Both the position numbers and the translations under genes were made by a program. Of a stretch of DNA of 5,046 nucleotides, positions 4,785-5,046 are shown piece after piece. The notes beneath the pieces were generated by a model that did no database searches, was not told the origin of the DNA, and was given only the letters and a program-made list of their open reading frames with translations. Origin of the DNA: DASRHY01 sp046765875 (GTDB lineage Bacteria; Actinomycetota; Actinomycetes; Propionibacteriales; Kribbellaceae); assembly GCA_046765875.1 (NCBI GenBank), contig JBKPSJ010000274.1, positions 1-5,046 on the forward strand, written 5' to 3'. Numbering within the stretch: the stretch's first letter is position 1; every line of letters begins with the position of its first letter.

Positions 4785-5046
4785 TCAGACCTCGAACTGC
4801 CCGGCCTCGAGCCGCTGCTTGACCGTCACCAGGAACCGGGCCGCGTCGGCGCCGTCGACCAGCCGGTGGTCGTAGGTCAGCGCCAGGTACACCATGTGCC
4901 GGACTGCGATCGTCTCCCCGAGGTTCGGGTCGTCGATCACCACGGGGCGCTTGACCACCGCGCCGGTGCCGAGCATGCCGACCTGCGGCTGGTTGAGGAT
5001 CGGGGTGTCGAACAGCGCGCCGCGGCTGCCGGTGTTGGTCAGGGTG
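4785..5046 (-). CDS. sucB: C-terminal end of a 2-oxoacid dehydrogenase E2 acyltransferase (SucB/DlaT-type; partial)
   Basis: The last 86 residues are present; the gene begins beyond the right edge. They form the end of the catalytic domain of dihydrolipoamide acyltransferase: TNTGSRGALFDTPILNQPQVGMLGTGAVVKRPVV, then the active-site segment YDHRLVDGADAARFL, with the catalytic His and Asp of DHRxxDG intact. E2 accepts an acyl group on its lipoyl arm and passes it to CoA in the pyruvate or 2-oxoglutarate dehydrogenase complex. The N-terminal lipoyl domains that LipB would modify are outside the window. Position before the TIGR01777 gene and near lipB corresponds to Rv2215 (dlaT, often annotated sucB). 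The symbol is by context: substrate specificity (succinyl versus acetyl) cannot be read from this end. Confidence 0.92.
   Translation of the reverse strand, partial: TLTNTGSRGALFDTPILNQPQVGMLGTGAVVKRPVVIDDPNLGETIAVRHMVYLALTYDHRLVDGADAARFLVTVKQRLEAGQFEV

Noticed and set aside
3890..4822. Open frame of 310 codons on the + strand opposite the SDR gene
   Set aside because: The - strand carries full TIGR01777 signatures; the + strand product is low-complexity and crosses into the E2 gene.
1..5046. tRNA, rRNA, CRISPR array, insertion sequence or replication origin
   Set aside because: No cloverleaf, rRNA-like segment, spaced direct repeats, transposase or cluster of DnaA boxes was seen; the single DnaA box is not enough for an origin.

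Overview
This 5,046-bp window is high-GC DNA with strong G/C bias at third codon positions, GTG starts and few Shine-Dalgarno sites. It looks like a chromosomal segment of an actinomycete. The order E2 acyltransferase, SDR39U1-type oxidoreductase, lipB matches the actinobacterial lipoylation/2-oxoacid-dehydrogenase neighbourhood (dlaT-Rv2216-lipB in Mycobacterium tuberculosis). A Propionibacteriales (Kribbella/Nocardioides-like) host is my guess from protein style; the sequence does not prove it.

Left part (1-755, + strand): the last 62 codons of a probable ABC-2-type permease, then a LysR-family regulator remnant. The remnant keeps pieces of the effector-binding domain but has no DNA-binding domain and appears to lack an internal block. 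An 11-bp perfect inverted repeat spans its stop codon and may be a terminator.

Middle part (756-2140, - strand): an unrecognised four-helix membrane protein with a hydrophilic C-terminal tail lies downstream of lipB, the lipoyl(octanoyl) transferase. lipA, the usual partner of lipB, is not in the window. A short hairpin separates the two genes.

Right part (2141-5046): a short divergent promoter region carries a perfect DnaA-box sequence. It leads into a + strand gene for a membrane-anchored, probably catalytically dead Ser/Thr kinase-like protein. That protein has a kinase-like cytoplasmic domain, one transmembrane helix, a Pro/Thr/Ser linker made of thirteen 4-residue repeats, and an extracytoplasmic NTF2/SnoaL-like domain. 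It runs tail-to-tail, with a 1-nt gap, into the SDR39U1-type gene, which forms an operon with the upstream E2 acyltransferase gene (cut by the window edge).

LipB makes octanoyl-protein, the precursor of the lipoyl group on E2 subunits such as the one encoded at the right edge, so those genes are functionally linked. The kinase-like gene is inserted on the opposite strand between them and is the most unusual part of the window. Three genes (the membrane protein, lipB and the kinase-like gene) each show a TANNNT element 6-7 nt before a GTG, which suggests leaderless mRNAs.
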